Shown here piece after piece: positions 12,180 through 22,719 of a stretch of 64,000 nucleotides of DNA. The position numbers and the translations under genes were made by a program. The stretch is from Cenococcum geophilum 1.58 (lineage: Eukaryota; Ascomycota; Dothideomycetes; Gloniales; Gloniaceae), in the NCBI GenBank assembly GCA_001692895.1, contig KV748237.1:744001-808000 (forward strand), in the 5' to 3' direction. Within the stretch, counting starts at the first letter, position 1, and each line of letters begins with the position of its first letter. A model generated the notes under the pieces. That model worked only from the letters and a program-made list of their open reading frames with translations. It made no database searches and had not been told where the DNA came from.

Positions 12180-12500
12180 TTAACGAAGGATACCACGCTG
12201 AACTGTTTTGAATTTTCGAAACGTGCTAAGGCCTTTACTAAAGCGTTTTCTATAACATAGGCAATGACCACTATGTTTAGAGCTGTTCCACTTTATAATA
12301 CAGTTATAGCAGAATGAATGGCCTGTAATAGTTAGACTTTTCTTAAAATTATCTAAATATATATAGGAACTTACCGCAAGGGGTAAGAATTCGATAAATA
12401 GCATTATTAGCTCTTCTCCAGCAGATCAAACAGTCAATTCCAAAAATCTTAGGTGTATTCTGCACTCCTTAGTAGGAATGATCCCAGCGAGGGCAGTTAA
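12180..12500 (-). pseudogene. RING-finger-like relic
   Basis: On the minus strand a 74-codon frame holds G-H-S-F-C-x2-C-I-x-K-W, then H-x3-C-L-C-Y-R. This looks like the second half of a C3HC4 RING finger, H-x-F-C-x2-C-I-x-W ... C-P-x-C-R, with the last cysteine changed to Tyr (a TGC-to-TAC change fits RIP). A C-L-I-C pair that could be the first zinc half-site lies upstream in a different frame, so an intron or indel would be needed. RING fingers usually mark ubiquitin ligases. The call rests on this motif only. Confidence 0.4.
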
Positions 12501-13524
12501 ACTATTTAACTATTATCCCTGACTTATCCTTAGCTTCTAGGCCACTATTAAGAATACATTCGCCATAGATAATCTATGATAAATTAGTTAGTCTGTTGAA
12601 ATGGTCATTAGCTCTAAGGAGTTGCTTATATAGCAGCAGCGTTCTAAAACAAATATACGCGCGCTATTGTTCTCCCCTTTGCTAAGAATATTTGTATAAA
12701 TAGCGCAATGCTTAGTATCGTTAGTTAGATTAATGACCTACTACTACTAAATAGATATAGCGCTCGCTAAAGTTAAGTTAGTAGAGAGAGTTTTTTTAAT
12801 GTATTAATCCGATAACTCGATATTGAATGCGACATCTACCCATGATTAGAAAATCGAAAATCGAGATAAATATTGGATATTACCTTGAGAGGATGTCTTT
12901 CTAGCAGTCTTTATTTTGGTTTTGTGTATATAACCTAGAAATTTGCCATTTGCAGGTGCTTTTCTGCAGGAGTATGTCTGGGTGTATTTACGTCTAACTA
13001 ATATACTATCCAATTCGAGGGTAAAGGCCGACGCTATAATGCAAAAAAGTGAGATATATAAGGAAAAAGAATTAAACAAAGCTTATAGTACTAAGGCGAT
13101 TAAAGGAATGTATAAATGTAACTAGGTTCACCTTTTACTCCTAAAGAAGACGTATATATAAGGGTACATGCCTAGTTTAGAATTATCTATTACCTTTATC
13201 GAGCTACCGGGTCGTTAAAGAGCTGTTTAAAAAAGCCTACCTAACCTATCTAATTAACCTAATCTATCTGATCCACCTAATTCATTCTTTAGATAATAAG
13301 GTGTATAAGATCGCGTTAGTAGTTCCTTAGGGAGTGATAAGTAACTCTGCCCTTGCCACCACAGCTATTTAGAAACTCTTTAAAAGGTAGGAGATGGTTT
13401 CTTGCTAGGGGCATTTTTCTACAGGGTTATTATAGTAGGGATACGGCGCGTTATAAGAGGATTTTATAGTAACTTATATCCTTTTACTATTACAACAAAT
13501 CCCCTTACACCTCATCTTATTAAA
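12501..13524. other. RIP-mutated spacer with nonamer-rich stretch
   Basis: Two opposed small frames overlap at 12846-13125 and look like chance. At about 13228-13290 there is a run of degenerate CCTAATCTA-type nonamers, of the same class as at 36.6, 39.6, 41.8 and (complement) 50.3 kb. Confidence 0.35.
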
Positions 13525-15234
13525 ATGCTAAAAGAAATATTATGGCCGTAGGTAGTTGCATTACTAATCTATATCGCAGCGTTTTTTTTATATTTTACAC
13601 TTACACTCCTAGTTATCTATAAAAAGGCGAACTTAAACGCTGGTATTGTTATATTAATTGTAGGAGGCTAACTCTATTGTTATATCTTGTAGGAACTAAC
13701 AGAAGTATAGTTTAACTCCCCCTCTCTTTAGGTGTGGGATAGTTTGTGGCTTTAATTACGTGGCTTAGGAATCCCAGATCTAAATAACTTAAACTCTCTA
13801 CCTAGTAAGGTTTAGAGTGCTGCTGTGGGAGCCTAAAGCCTTATTAGCGTAGCTTATAGTGCTATTACTAGTGCTATAGGTGCGGTATAAAGTTCTATAA
13901 ATAATGTGGTGCCAAAGAACTGCAGTTTAGGCACGGAAAATTACACTATTATATTTAACGACTATGCCGATTATAGGAGCCTGCCACTTAACCTTATAAA
14001 TGTTCTGCCTAAAGCCTTTACAAAGATCCTAGGCGATTAACTTAAGAAACTTTAAGCTGTGGATGACGTATTGATATGAGTAACTTCTATAAATATTATA
14101 TACTGCTTAATTCCGGGTTTAGTTTTGGTCGTAATTCTAAGTTTAATATTTTTTTCATCTATATTTAAGCCTTCATCTTACTTCGAGGCTCGTTTTTAGG
14201 CCCTTAGTATTTAACTAAAAAGAATCCTTCGTGCACTATATTGTTTAGTTTACTGTATCCCCTTTTTAATTCCAGCTATTGTTTTGCAAATTTTACTATT
14301 TAAAACCAAATACCTCCCCAATTATATTAAGGCGGAGAGGGGGGAGGTTAGTGGATATTGCTTAGGAGCTCTATGTTATATTATAGTCATGGTCTTATTA
14401 ACCCTCTTTACGCTATTCTTAACTTTGGATGTAAGTTACCTCTCTAATCTCTAAGGGTTTTATGCATTAATAGGTACTACTAGTACTAAAAGCGTAGCTT
14501 TAAAAAGAAAGTAGGAGGGGGGTGTCTAGGAATTATATATTTAGTATAGACGTGTTTAAATCTATATAGTTTTCTTAAAGGTGGTACTGGGAGGAATAGA
14601 AATATATTAACCCTTCTTATGGGTTTTTAGCAATGATTATGCTACGTTTACATTATATAATCCATTTAAAGATTTAAATTATAGGCGGGTTATATTAGAG
14701 GGATATAGGATAAAATAATAGACTAATAACTAATATTTAGACATTTAAAGGCAGACAGGCTAGCTCTTAGCACTCAGTGTATATATTTACACTATATATC
14801 CTGGAGTATTAAGCTTCGTCTAAGCTTTCTATATAATAACTGCTTGGTTTTTTATATTACAGAGAGTCTTTAGCCCCTAGGTGTAGGCGAAATAAGTAGT
14901 ATAGAAATCCTTGCTTAGTGAGGTCCCATTAAACCAAAATTGGAAACCTATTATAGCTGTCTGGCTATCGTAAGTTGGCACTGTTTGGTTGACCTTTAGG
15001 GAGGTAAGATTATTATAAACGAGGCAAGACCCTCCGGCGTATTTATTAATGCTAAATAGGAACCATTAGTTATATATATTGTTTAAGGCAGCATTATAGT
15101 CACTAAGCAGCGAAAGGCCGGGTATAGTATAGCTTTAGATAGAACCTATATCCATAGTAAGCGGGGCGGCGGTGGCGGAAGGAAGGAGGGAGATAATGGG
15201 GAGGATAATAATGGATATATATATGATGTTATAA
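13525..15234 (+). pseudogene. RIP-mutated multi-pass membrane protein
   Basis: From an ATG at 13525 to a TAA at 15232 a single plus-strand frame of about 570 codons persists. It is broken by many TAG/TAA codons and one TGA near 14089. At least four strongly hydrophobic segments are visible: about residues 10-30, 40-55, 195-215 and 240-300. A loop near residue 130 holds N-C-S-L-G-T followed by aromatic and Asn-rich residues, like an extracellular loop with a former disulfide (one Cys probably now Tyr). The C-terminal half is soluble and Gln-rich by inference from stop positions. It resembles uncharacterised fungal membrane proteins, and I cannot name the family. Confidence 0.6.
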
Positions 15235-15529
15235 CTTATTCCAATTTCTTAAATATAGAACTTATTTAAATATTATACTTAATTATTTAAGGTCGTGTTA
15301 GACCTTAGGAAAGAATTTAGAAACTGCTATAGGGTATAATATAACTAAAGGGGATAGGAGCGCTAAAATATAGAGCTGGAGTTAGGGATCCTTAGTTAAG
15401 GATATTATAATTAGCAGTGCGGAGAACGCCTAATAGTGAACCTCTTGACCCTTTTTTCCCTGGCTATCTCCTAGAGACTATTAACTACGCGTACGCCTAT
15501 AACCATTAATAGCTACTACTAACTAATAC

Positions 15530-16690
15530 CGAAGCTACTTTAGGCCCCTGGAAATACCTATTATATTAAGGAAATGCTTCCTTCTGAAAATTGGTGGCCT
15601 CATATAATTGCTCTTTTAAAATTACTACTTAACCTAGAAAGTAGATTTACTATAAAGGACCTAATTTATTAATAAATTGTAAAGATAATTACCTATATAA
15701 AGTATACTTCTTCTATTTCTGTAAATTTTACTAGTAATACCTAGTAAATACATCTTCCGCAATTATAGAATGGATATCCTTTGGGAACAGTTTTACAGTT
15801 ATAATAATCCTAAGACGCGCCCTACCCTATATTATTAATTAGATATAACTTGCCGTAAAGGTGCTCTTAACGCAATAGAACCTAATATCTGCTGTGATTT
15901 ATACTCCCGCCTCTACAGCGATGCGGACTAAAAAGATGCGCTTATACTTATAGACGATGCTATTTATAATAAACTGCTTATGGGCATAACTGATAAGAAG
16001 ATTGTATTAACCCTTAACCTAATACCTAGTCAATAGCTTGCAACTTCAATTTTCTGGCTTAAAGAGTTACGTTATATAAGAGTCCTTAACTGTATAAGCG
16101 AGTGGGAGTTAGGAAGAATAACTACGATTCTTAAGGTACGGAATCTGAGTCGTTATTATTATCCGTGTTTAGTTGCGGTCGATCCATTATTTAAATAATA
16201 CAATGGCTGTAAAGATATATATTCTCTAGGGGAAACTTAATAGATTGCGGATTGTAAGGTTTATACCGTCTATTAGTAATATAAGTTAGATGAGAATAAG
16301 TGCCCAATTTGTATACCTCTAAAGAACATTATCTCTTATTAATCGTCGGATTACCTTATAGCAATTAAGCCTACACGTATAATGGTGCTTGGCATTATCT
16401 CTTAGCCGAATAATTTAATTCGTTACGCCCTGGTACTCTTTAAAGAGGACGGGCCGATGTATTGGTATAAGGTGCAGGTATTAAAAAGTTATTTCGGTAA
16501 TGTATTTGCAGATAATCTTAAAGTTTTTAACTCTCTTCTGGTTAATTCACGATTCTATAAAGTATAGTCTATAAGTAGATTCCTACTTAAATAGCTAGTA
16601 TATCCTTTAATAGCAATTATAAAAGACTGCATTTGTAACGGGCTTATATAAATTCCTCTAAGACGAAGCTTGTAGATTGCTACTATACAA
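15530..16690 (+). repeat. Tandem duplication unit 1
   Basis: This matches 17245-18340 in order and orientation, with an offset of about 1715 bp. Shared landmarks are a CCTCTGAAAATTG-like block, AGAAAGTAGATTTACTATAAA, TATACTTCTTCTATTTCT, the ATGGATATCCTT start and a TATTGGTATAAGGTG block near the end. Confidence 0.75.
15770..16625 (+). pseudogene. RIP-mutated unknown gene, tandem copy 1
   Basis: An ATG at 15770 begins a plus-strand frame parallel to copy 2 at 17485, starting M-D-I-L and ending near a conserved Y-W-Y-K-V motif. Stops are TAA/TAG only and sit at positions where copy 2 often keeps a sense codon. For instance, position 23 of the frame is stop here and Gln in copy 2. A short K-C-P-(I/V)-C-like motif occurs in the C-terminal third. 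There is no signal peptide. The function is unknown, and the alignment to copy 2 is what makes this a gene. Confidence 0.6.
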
Positions 16691-16990
16691 AGATACTAAG
16701 CTAAAGAGAAGAAGAGGAGGAAGGCCCTTAGGGGTTAACGCAAATATAAAGGGGTCGCTAAGGTGCTAAGTGGTAAGCGAGCTAATAGCGATTTTCCATG
16801 CCCAGTATAGAAAATCCTGATTGGTTAGCAGACGTCAGGGTCGGCGGAATTTGGCAGGTAACGCGCCCTAGTACCATCACAGCATTAATATAGAGGATCT
16901 TAAGTATATAAGCTAGTATAAAGAAAAAATAATTAGTTTCTTATTAACTTAAAGTAATAATTTACGTTAATATATCTACATAGCCTAGAT
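16630..16990. other. Spacer with a short repeat shared with 23.5 kb
   Basis: ATACTAAGCTAAAGAGAA at about 16693 and GAATTTGGCAGGTAA near 16847 recur in the same order at 23460 and 23535. The intervening sequence is not conserved. They may be ends of a diverged repeat. Confidence 0.45.
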
Positions 16991-17230
16991 ATGGATAAGA
17001 TGGTACGTAAGAGAAAATACGATTTAGATTTAGATTCTATGGTGAGTTTCGCGGCAAAGCAAATAACTGCTACGGTTCTAGAATATCCTTAGGCTAATAT
17101 ATAACTATATAATTATCGGGATATAGATGCGCGTTTAATTATTATAAAGATATTCCTGGTCTCTATAGAGCATGTCCGCTAGTATATACTTAAACCTATT
17201 TAGATATATATAATGATATTATAACCAGCA
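16991..17230 (+). pseudogene. Short RIP-mutated frame between the tandem copies
   Basis: ATG at 16991 starts a basic then Asp-rich N terminus (M-D-K-M-V-R-K-R-K), followed by a helical segment with TAG/TAA breaks to about 17230. It may be the N-terminal exon of the downstream tandem copy or a separate small gene. Nothing else is recognisable. Confidence 0.3.
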
Positions 17231-17244
17231 GTCCTAGCCGTCGA

Positions 17245-18340
17245 CCTCGCTTACGCCAATGCTTTAGGTACCTAGAAATACCCATTACACCAATAAAATA
17301 CTCCCCTCTGAAAATTGAGGGCTTTACGCAATCGTTTCCTCGGAATTACCACTTACTTTAGAAAGTAGATTTACTATAAAAGACCTAACTTATTAGTTAA
17401 TCGCTAAGATATTAAAGTATACTTCTTCTATTTCTATAGATTTTACAAGTAACACCTAACAAATATATCTTCACTAGCTCCAGAATGGATATCCTTAAAG
17501 AAGAGTTTTATAGCTGCGATAACCCAAATACGCGCTTTCGCCTATATTATCAATTAAATGCAGTTTATCGTAGGGATGTCCTTAGGGATATAGAGCATAA
17601 TGCTTGCTATAATTTATACTCCCGTCTCTACACTGATTTAGACAAAAAAGAGGCACTTGTACTTATGGATAATGCTACTCGCACTAAATTACTCACGCGG
17701 ATGGCTGATAATAAGGCTAAGATATTAGCCTTTAACCTAATAAACGACCAGAATTTCTTAACTATATTACGCTGGCTTGAAGAGCCACTTTATATAGGAC
17801 TCTTAAAGGATATAGGCCAGGCAGAGTTGGAAAGAGTAATTTTAATTATAACTGTCCGCAATAAAAGAGGAGGGAAGCAGCTAGCTCCTTCGCCATTAAT
17901 TATAACCGGTTTGTTATCTGAAATATGCGCTTAGTATAAAGATATTTATAGCATAGGGGAATCCATATAGTCTGTAGACTATTATATTTATTCCTTCTAT
18001 AAGCGGTACAGACCTAATAACGATAAGAATAAGTGTCCCGTCTATACACCTTTAAAGAACGTTATCCTTTACTAGTTATAGAAACACCTTAAAGCATAAA
18101 CCGGCAGAATAATAATAATCGGCCTTGTATCTTAGCTAATGTCCTTAATTCGCTACGTTCTAGTAACCTTTAAAGGCAACGGGCAGGCGTATTGGTATAA
18201 GGTGTAGGAAATTGAATTTCGTATAGGCAGGGAGAATTTTAGGGCATCGCTAGATGAGTTTAAAGCTGTTCTAATTGATTTACAATTCCGTTAGGTGTAA
18301 TCTACAAATAAATAAGCGAATAAAGGACGAAATTAAACCC
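17245..18340 (+). repeat. Tandem duplication unit 2
   Basis: This is the second copy of the unit at 15530-16690. Homology starts about 240 bp before the ATG and extends to the end of the coding relic. The two copies have many transition differences, so the duplication is not recent or has been RIP-mutated independently. Confidence 0.75.
17485..18330 (+). pseudogene. RIP-mutated unknown gene, tandem copy 2 (longest remaining frame outside the Copia)
   Basis: The first 149 codons (17485-17934) are still open, the longest open frame outside the retrotransposon. The same frame continues past a TAG to about 18330. The open part is helical with L-T-R-M and W-L-E-E motifs and several Tyr-rich stretches. 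The continuation has Y-K-R-Y, a K-C-P-V motif and Y-W-Y-K-V near the end, matching copy 1. Because the frame goes on after the first stop with matching sequence, the 149-codon frame is a truncated remnant, not a complete small gene. I know no family for it. Confidence 0.55.
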
Positions 18341-20175
18341 TATAAGTATCTAAAATTCCTATTTAACTAGCTAGTATATTATTTAGCTTTAAATAAAGTA
18401 ATTAATACTATATTAGTATAAATAGTCCTAGGTAAGCAAGCAGTATAAAGAAAATCTATTAATTTTCTTATTGCCTTTGGAAGAGGTACACTATCCCTTA
18501 TAATAGTAGCGTCCTACTACTAAGTAATCATGCACTGATAAAATAATAATTAAAATATCTTGACTTAATCTAATTGGTTTAATAATTATAGGATATATTT
18601 TATAGTTGTAAGGGATAACGCATCTACGTACTAGGCCATCCCTTTATGCGGTAGAAGTCACTTTTTATATTAGGCGCTTTTGGCGCTTTTGCTTAGGTTA
18701 GTATGCTGTAGGCACCCTAGCTAGCGCGATTTTATTAGCAATCCCCACTAAAACACGTCAATATTGCGATGCCGACAAAATGTTATAAAAGGCCACCACT
18801 AAAAATACCAATATGTATTTGAGGAAGTTAAGCAAGAAGTCGTAATATATAACGCCATATCTGTAGATTTCTGCCCTTCTTCCGTTAACCAGCTGCTAAT
18901 TATATAGGAAAATCCTCTATTAAAGTCTACTAAATTACTGCCAGGCGGTATAAGGACAACATTTTACTAATAATTTAAGGATTAAATAGACGGCGATAAT
19001 ATTAAAGCTTTTTAATTAACTATACTAAATATTATATAGGCTTTTTGGCCACTTCGCTGCTGTTTACTAAGCGTTAATAAGGCGCCGGCACCTTTGCTGT
19101 TAAGTAACCGCACTGACTAGAGGCTTTAACACTAAGCTATATACGGTATAGAGCCTCTAGATAGGCTTATAGGCGTATATATACAAAAAGTGCAAGAAAC
19201 GGTTGCTATATAAAGGGATGGGTTAGATAGTACGTGTTAGGAATAAAGGTAAATAGTCACCATATAAGGCATATTGCTATTATATATGGCAAGTTGCCAT
19301 CACATGCCGCCGCGGCACTAGCGTGGTAAGGAACCTTAAGTTCCTTACCCCTTTCTTAGAATTATTAAAAAGAAGAACAATTATTATACTATCTACGAAC
19401 CGTAGCTACGTGATATCCCCTTATATAACCAACAGTACGTAAAAAAACATAATATTTAGATTCTAAAGTGTATCACTGTACTTATAGAGAGTTTATACAA
19501 ATATTTAAGCGCTATTTACTTCTTTAACCTTTCTTTTTAATGCTTGTATCAGCCTTTATTTAGCAACGAATCCTCTTGTAAATCCTCCCCAGTATTCTTT
19601 ATTCCGGCTTTACCTCTATCTGGTCTATTATCTAGGGGATCTCTAGAAAGGTATGATAGCGTAGAGGCTAAGTTATATAAAGGTGGAGATGAAGCTGCGG
19701 TGGGCGTTTCTGGTATATCTTTGGCCTAGTAAAAGGCCTAGTGGCCTATTTAAGAAATGCGAACCTATATGCGACGACAACGGACTTGCCTTAGTGTTGT
19801 GTTTTGGATAAGGATAATAATACATATATTTAGATCTTTGAGAGGATAAAGATTTGAGCAAGTAGGATGATTGTGATTATCCTAATGCAGAAAGATAAGA
19901 ATATGCTTACTAAAACTCCTACTGAAGAAATTTGATATTTTAAGGAGAATGACTCCACGTAATTTTAATAAAGGGTTTGTATAATAGGGGGGTAAGACTA
20001 ATAAGACCGATGAGACCGGTGACATATTACTTTTCGGCTAAGGGTGAAAAAATGATGTTTGACTATTATGACCTGGCCTTATACTAGAACCTTTTAGTAT
20101 AACGCGCTAATCCTTACACCCTAGTAGAGAACAATTTGAAATAATCTGCGGAATATTAACTCTATTAGCGGAACA
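18340..20175. other. RIP-mutated spacer with hairpin repeat
   Basis: Several short frames (for example 19544-19729 plus and 19673-19861 minus) overlap and show no domain. The repeat with hairpin at 19303-19348 is the main structure. No gene is supported. Confidence 0.35.
19326..19348. repeat. Hairpin within a repeat shared with 11.2 kb
   Basis: GTAAGGAA and TTCCTTAC pair around CCTTAAG. The preceding GCCGCGGCACTAGCGTGG is identical to the copy at 11157-11174. Confidence 0.7.
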
Positions 20176-20703
20176 ATACTTAAAATACAACTTCTTACTG
20201 TGGCTTCCGTAGCTATCCTAGCTATTACTCCTATTGTGCAAGCTGCTTAAGCCAAAATCTACAATAAATACTTATTTAAAGTCTACCTTTAGTTAGTTAC
20301 TGCGGACTATTCGTCTAATATAATTACTCTTTGGCCCGCCGATATCTATAATAAGACATATTAAGTGCCTAGTTATAGCGGCGTGTTATTAAAACTCTTA
20401 ATTACGGAAATAACTACGGACTCTGCCCCTATTATCTAATTTAAATACACTCTAGCAGGAGGCAAAATTTAGTACAATATATTAAATGTTAATTGTACAA
20501 CTAACTCCTGCCCTTTTTAGCCCTACGGACTGTATATATAGAGTGGCCTAGGCTGCCTAACTTGTAGCTATATTGCTAGCGTACCTATTTGCGCAGGCGC
20601 ATATAATAACCTAAACAATAATGAAAATACTCTCTCTTACAGTGGGAATTCTAATATATTACTCTATCTGTGCACTAAGACTCTTCCGCTTTCATACTAG
20701 TAA
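20176..20703 (+). pseudogene. RIP-mutated secreted Bys1-like protein
   Basis: A frame of 175 codons runs from 20176, where ATA stands at the likely former ATG, to tandem TAG-TAA at 20698-20703; internal breaks are only TAA/TAG. The N terminus is a signal peptide (hydrophobic L-L-T-V-A-S-V-A-I-L-A-I then V-Q-A-A). The mature part has I-Y-N-K-Y/C-x-F-x-V-Y-L near its start, a TLAGG turn, and late cysteines in N-C, S-C-P-F and C-L-T-C. This order matches fungal Bys1-type (Blastomyces yeast-phase-specific, thaumatin-fold-like) secreted proteins. The first conserved Cys is now Tyr. The role of the family is poorly known; the protein is extracellular. Confidence 0.55.
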
Positions 20704-21192
20704 GTAGGATATTTTAGCAATTGTCTAGTCCTACGTTTTTTTACTAATCTTTATTACGGAACTATCTTAAACATCTTGCCAAGAAAACGTAAATTAAATT
20801 CACTGTTTAGTTACCCTTAATATAGGAATCAATTATAGCTTAATATATGCTTTTTATAGTAGAAAATATAAATCTTTTATAGCTAGAAAATCTTGCTCTA
20901 TATTTATTTATTAATTGCTTGGCCTAAACTAAAACTAAAACTTACCTCTACTTAGGGCTAATTGTATAATAAGTCACTAAGCAAATAGGCGTAATCTAGA
21001 GACTTACTTAGTGGGCGAACTCGCTAGTCCTAGAGCTAGTATAGTACTAGTAATATATTTAGGCCTAACTATTTTATAGTGGCTATTACTTTTATACATC
21101 CGTACCGAATACAAATAATTAGCGTATATAGGTGGGCTAGCTATAAATGTCAAGTTTTACCTTTACCTTACTCTTACTACATTGCTTTAACC

Positions 21193-22719
21193 ATAGCAGC
21201 GAGCATTATTATAGCGCTTTTATCCATCTTTTATCTTGCTTAGTCGCACCTCTTTATAGGCAATCCGCTACCTTTTTAGTGGAGTGAATTTACCAATACT
21301 ACGCAATTAGTTATGCTAATAAATAGGATTAAGATTTATAGTTAGCAGCCTTTCCCGTATAAGGGGCACTATATTAGCAATAACGAAGCTGCTAATAAAC
21401 TAGGAGTTACATAGCGGGCTAGGTAGAACGTCACCTTCTAGTATAACAAACTAGTGGTGAGACTTGATATATATTTACTAACACTTAGTATTAGACTGTT
21501 TGATTCTATAAATACTATAAGCCCTACTATAAACTAAATAGAGGGAGCTGCTTATAGTGGCGGTTTATATCAAATTTTATTCTCCTACGATTAAGGTATA
21601 ACGTAGGTTGTAGTTTAGAACTTTAAGGGAAATTACCCCTAGGTTAGAAAGGGTGAAGAGGGGATAGTAACTAATTATTATAATATTAACCAAGACTACT
21701 ATTTCGTAGTCCCCAAAGATTTTCCTTTAGGAGATAACGTCATTATTATATAGTAAGGCCTTTATTTCTACCGTACTCAAATTAGTAATAATAATTCTAG
21801 GACCTGGATTAATAACACTAGAAATTAAGAATTCTATATATTGTGCTCTCCCGTTAAAATAATAGGGGTTAAAGCGTCTATTTCGGTCACACCTTAGGGT
21901 TCGCTATTACTGATTACTAATCTCCAAGCTAATCCTTCCGCTCTTCCTATAAATGATCAAATTTGGGCGAGCTGTTATACAGATGATTTGACAGCCATTA
22001 TCTACCCAGATATATATAAAGGATATAACCCGGTTATATAAGCGCCAAAGGCGCTAAATCTTATGCCCTTTCTAGGAGGGAAAAATCTTATTTACGCCTC
22101 TAATAATTTAAATACGGTGAAGGCGCTTTAAAGAGGGCTTTAAAGTAGGGCATTTTAGAGTAAAGTTTAAAGTAAGACTATCCCCTAAATTCTCTAAGGG
22201 CTATACTTACCACTGTAAATTTATGTAGGTAATGCGTGTCCGCAGGCATTATAGGGAGAGGCTTCGCCGCTAGTTCCCTCGTTATCTTCGTCTCTTCCTT
22301 TACTATTGTCTTCTACCTCCCCCCCTAATACACCTTCCCGCCTATTGTTAGAGTTAATCTTTTCTTACTTAGTACCTTTAGTCCTTCCTCTTTTAGAATC
22401 TTCGGCTTTCGCTTTTGCCTTTAAGCAATAAGGCTCCCTAACTTTATCCGTATTAAGCACTTAGGTTATAGGTACTTCTACTTCTAACTCTTCTTTACCT
22501 ACTAGTAGATTGTATTTATAATTAATAGACTCTAGTATAATCTCCCCTAGCACGTTATAGACGAGTAGTATTTCTATAGTAACTACCGTACCATTTAGTT
22601 TAGACGCGGTCGTAATATTAACTATTACTACTATTTTAAGCGCTGCGACTTGTTCACTTATTGAGATTTTCTGTACAAACCTAGACTCGCCACATCCCTT
22701 CTATATAGCAATTTATTAG
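21193..22719 (+). pseudogene. RIP-mutated secreted AA11/LPMO-like protein with Ser/Thr/Pro tail
   Basis: One plus-strand frame of about 509 codons is broken only by TAA/TAG. A signal peptide (A-A-S-I-I-I-A-L-L-S-I-F-Y-L-A) is followed by S-H-L-F-I-G-N-P-x-P-F, like the N-terminal His of lytic polysaccharide monooxygenases after signal cleavage. Further on come A-A-Y-S-G-G (likely former H-S-G-G), S-Y-D-(stop)-G-x-T-W, D-F-P-L-G-D and a T-R-N-(stop)-E-F-Y motif followed by L-C-S-P-V, the usual order in the AA11-like family. After about residue 340 the protein is a Ser/Thr/Pro-rich linker. The start is an ATA at a probable former ATG. AA11 enzymes cleave chitin with copper. The His in the second copper position appears to be Tyr now. 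Confidence 0.5.

Noticed and set aside
17485-17934. Intact 149-residue gene
   Set aside because: The frame continues after its first TAG with sequence matching the tandem copy, so it is part of a longer broken gene.
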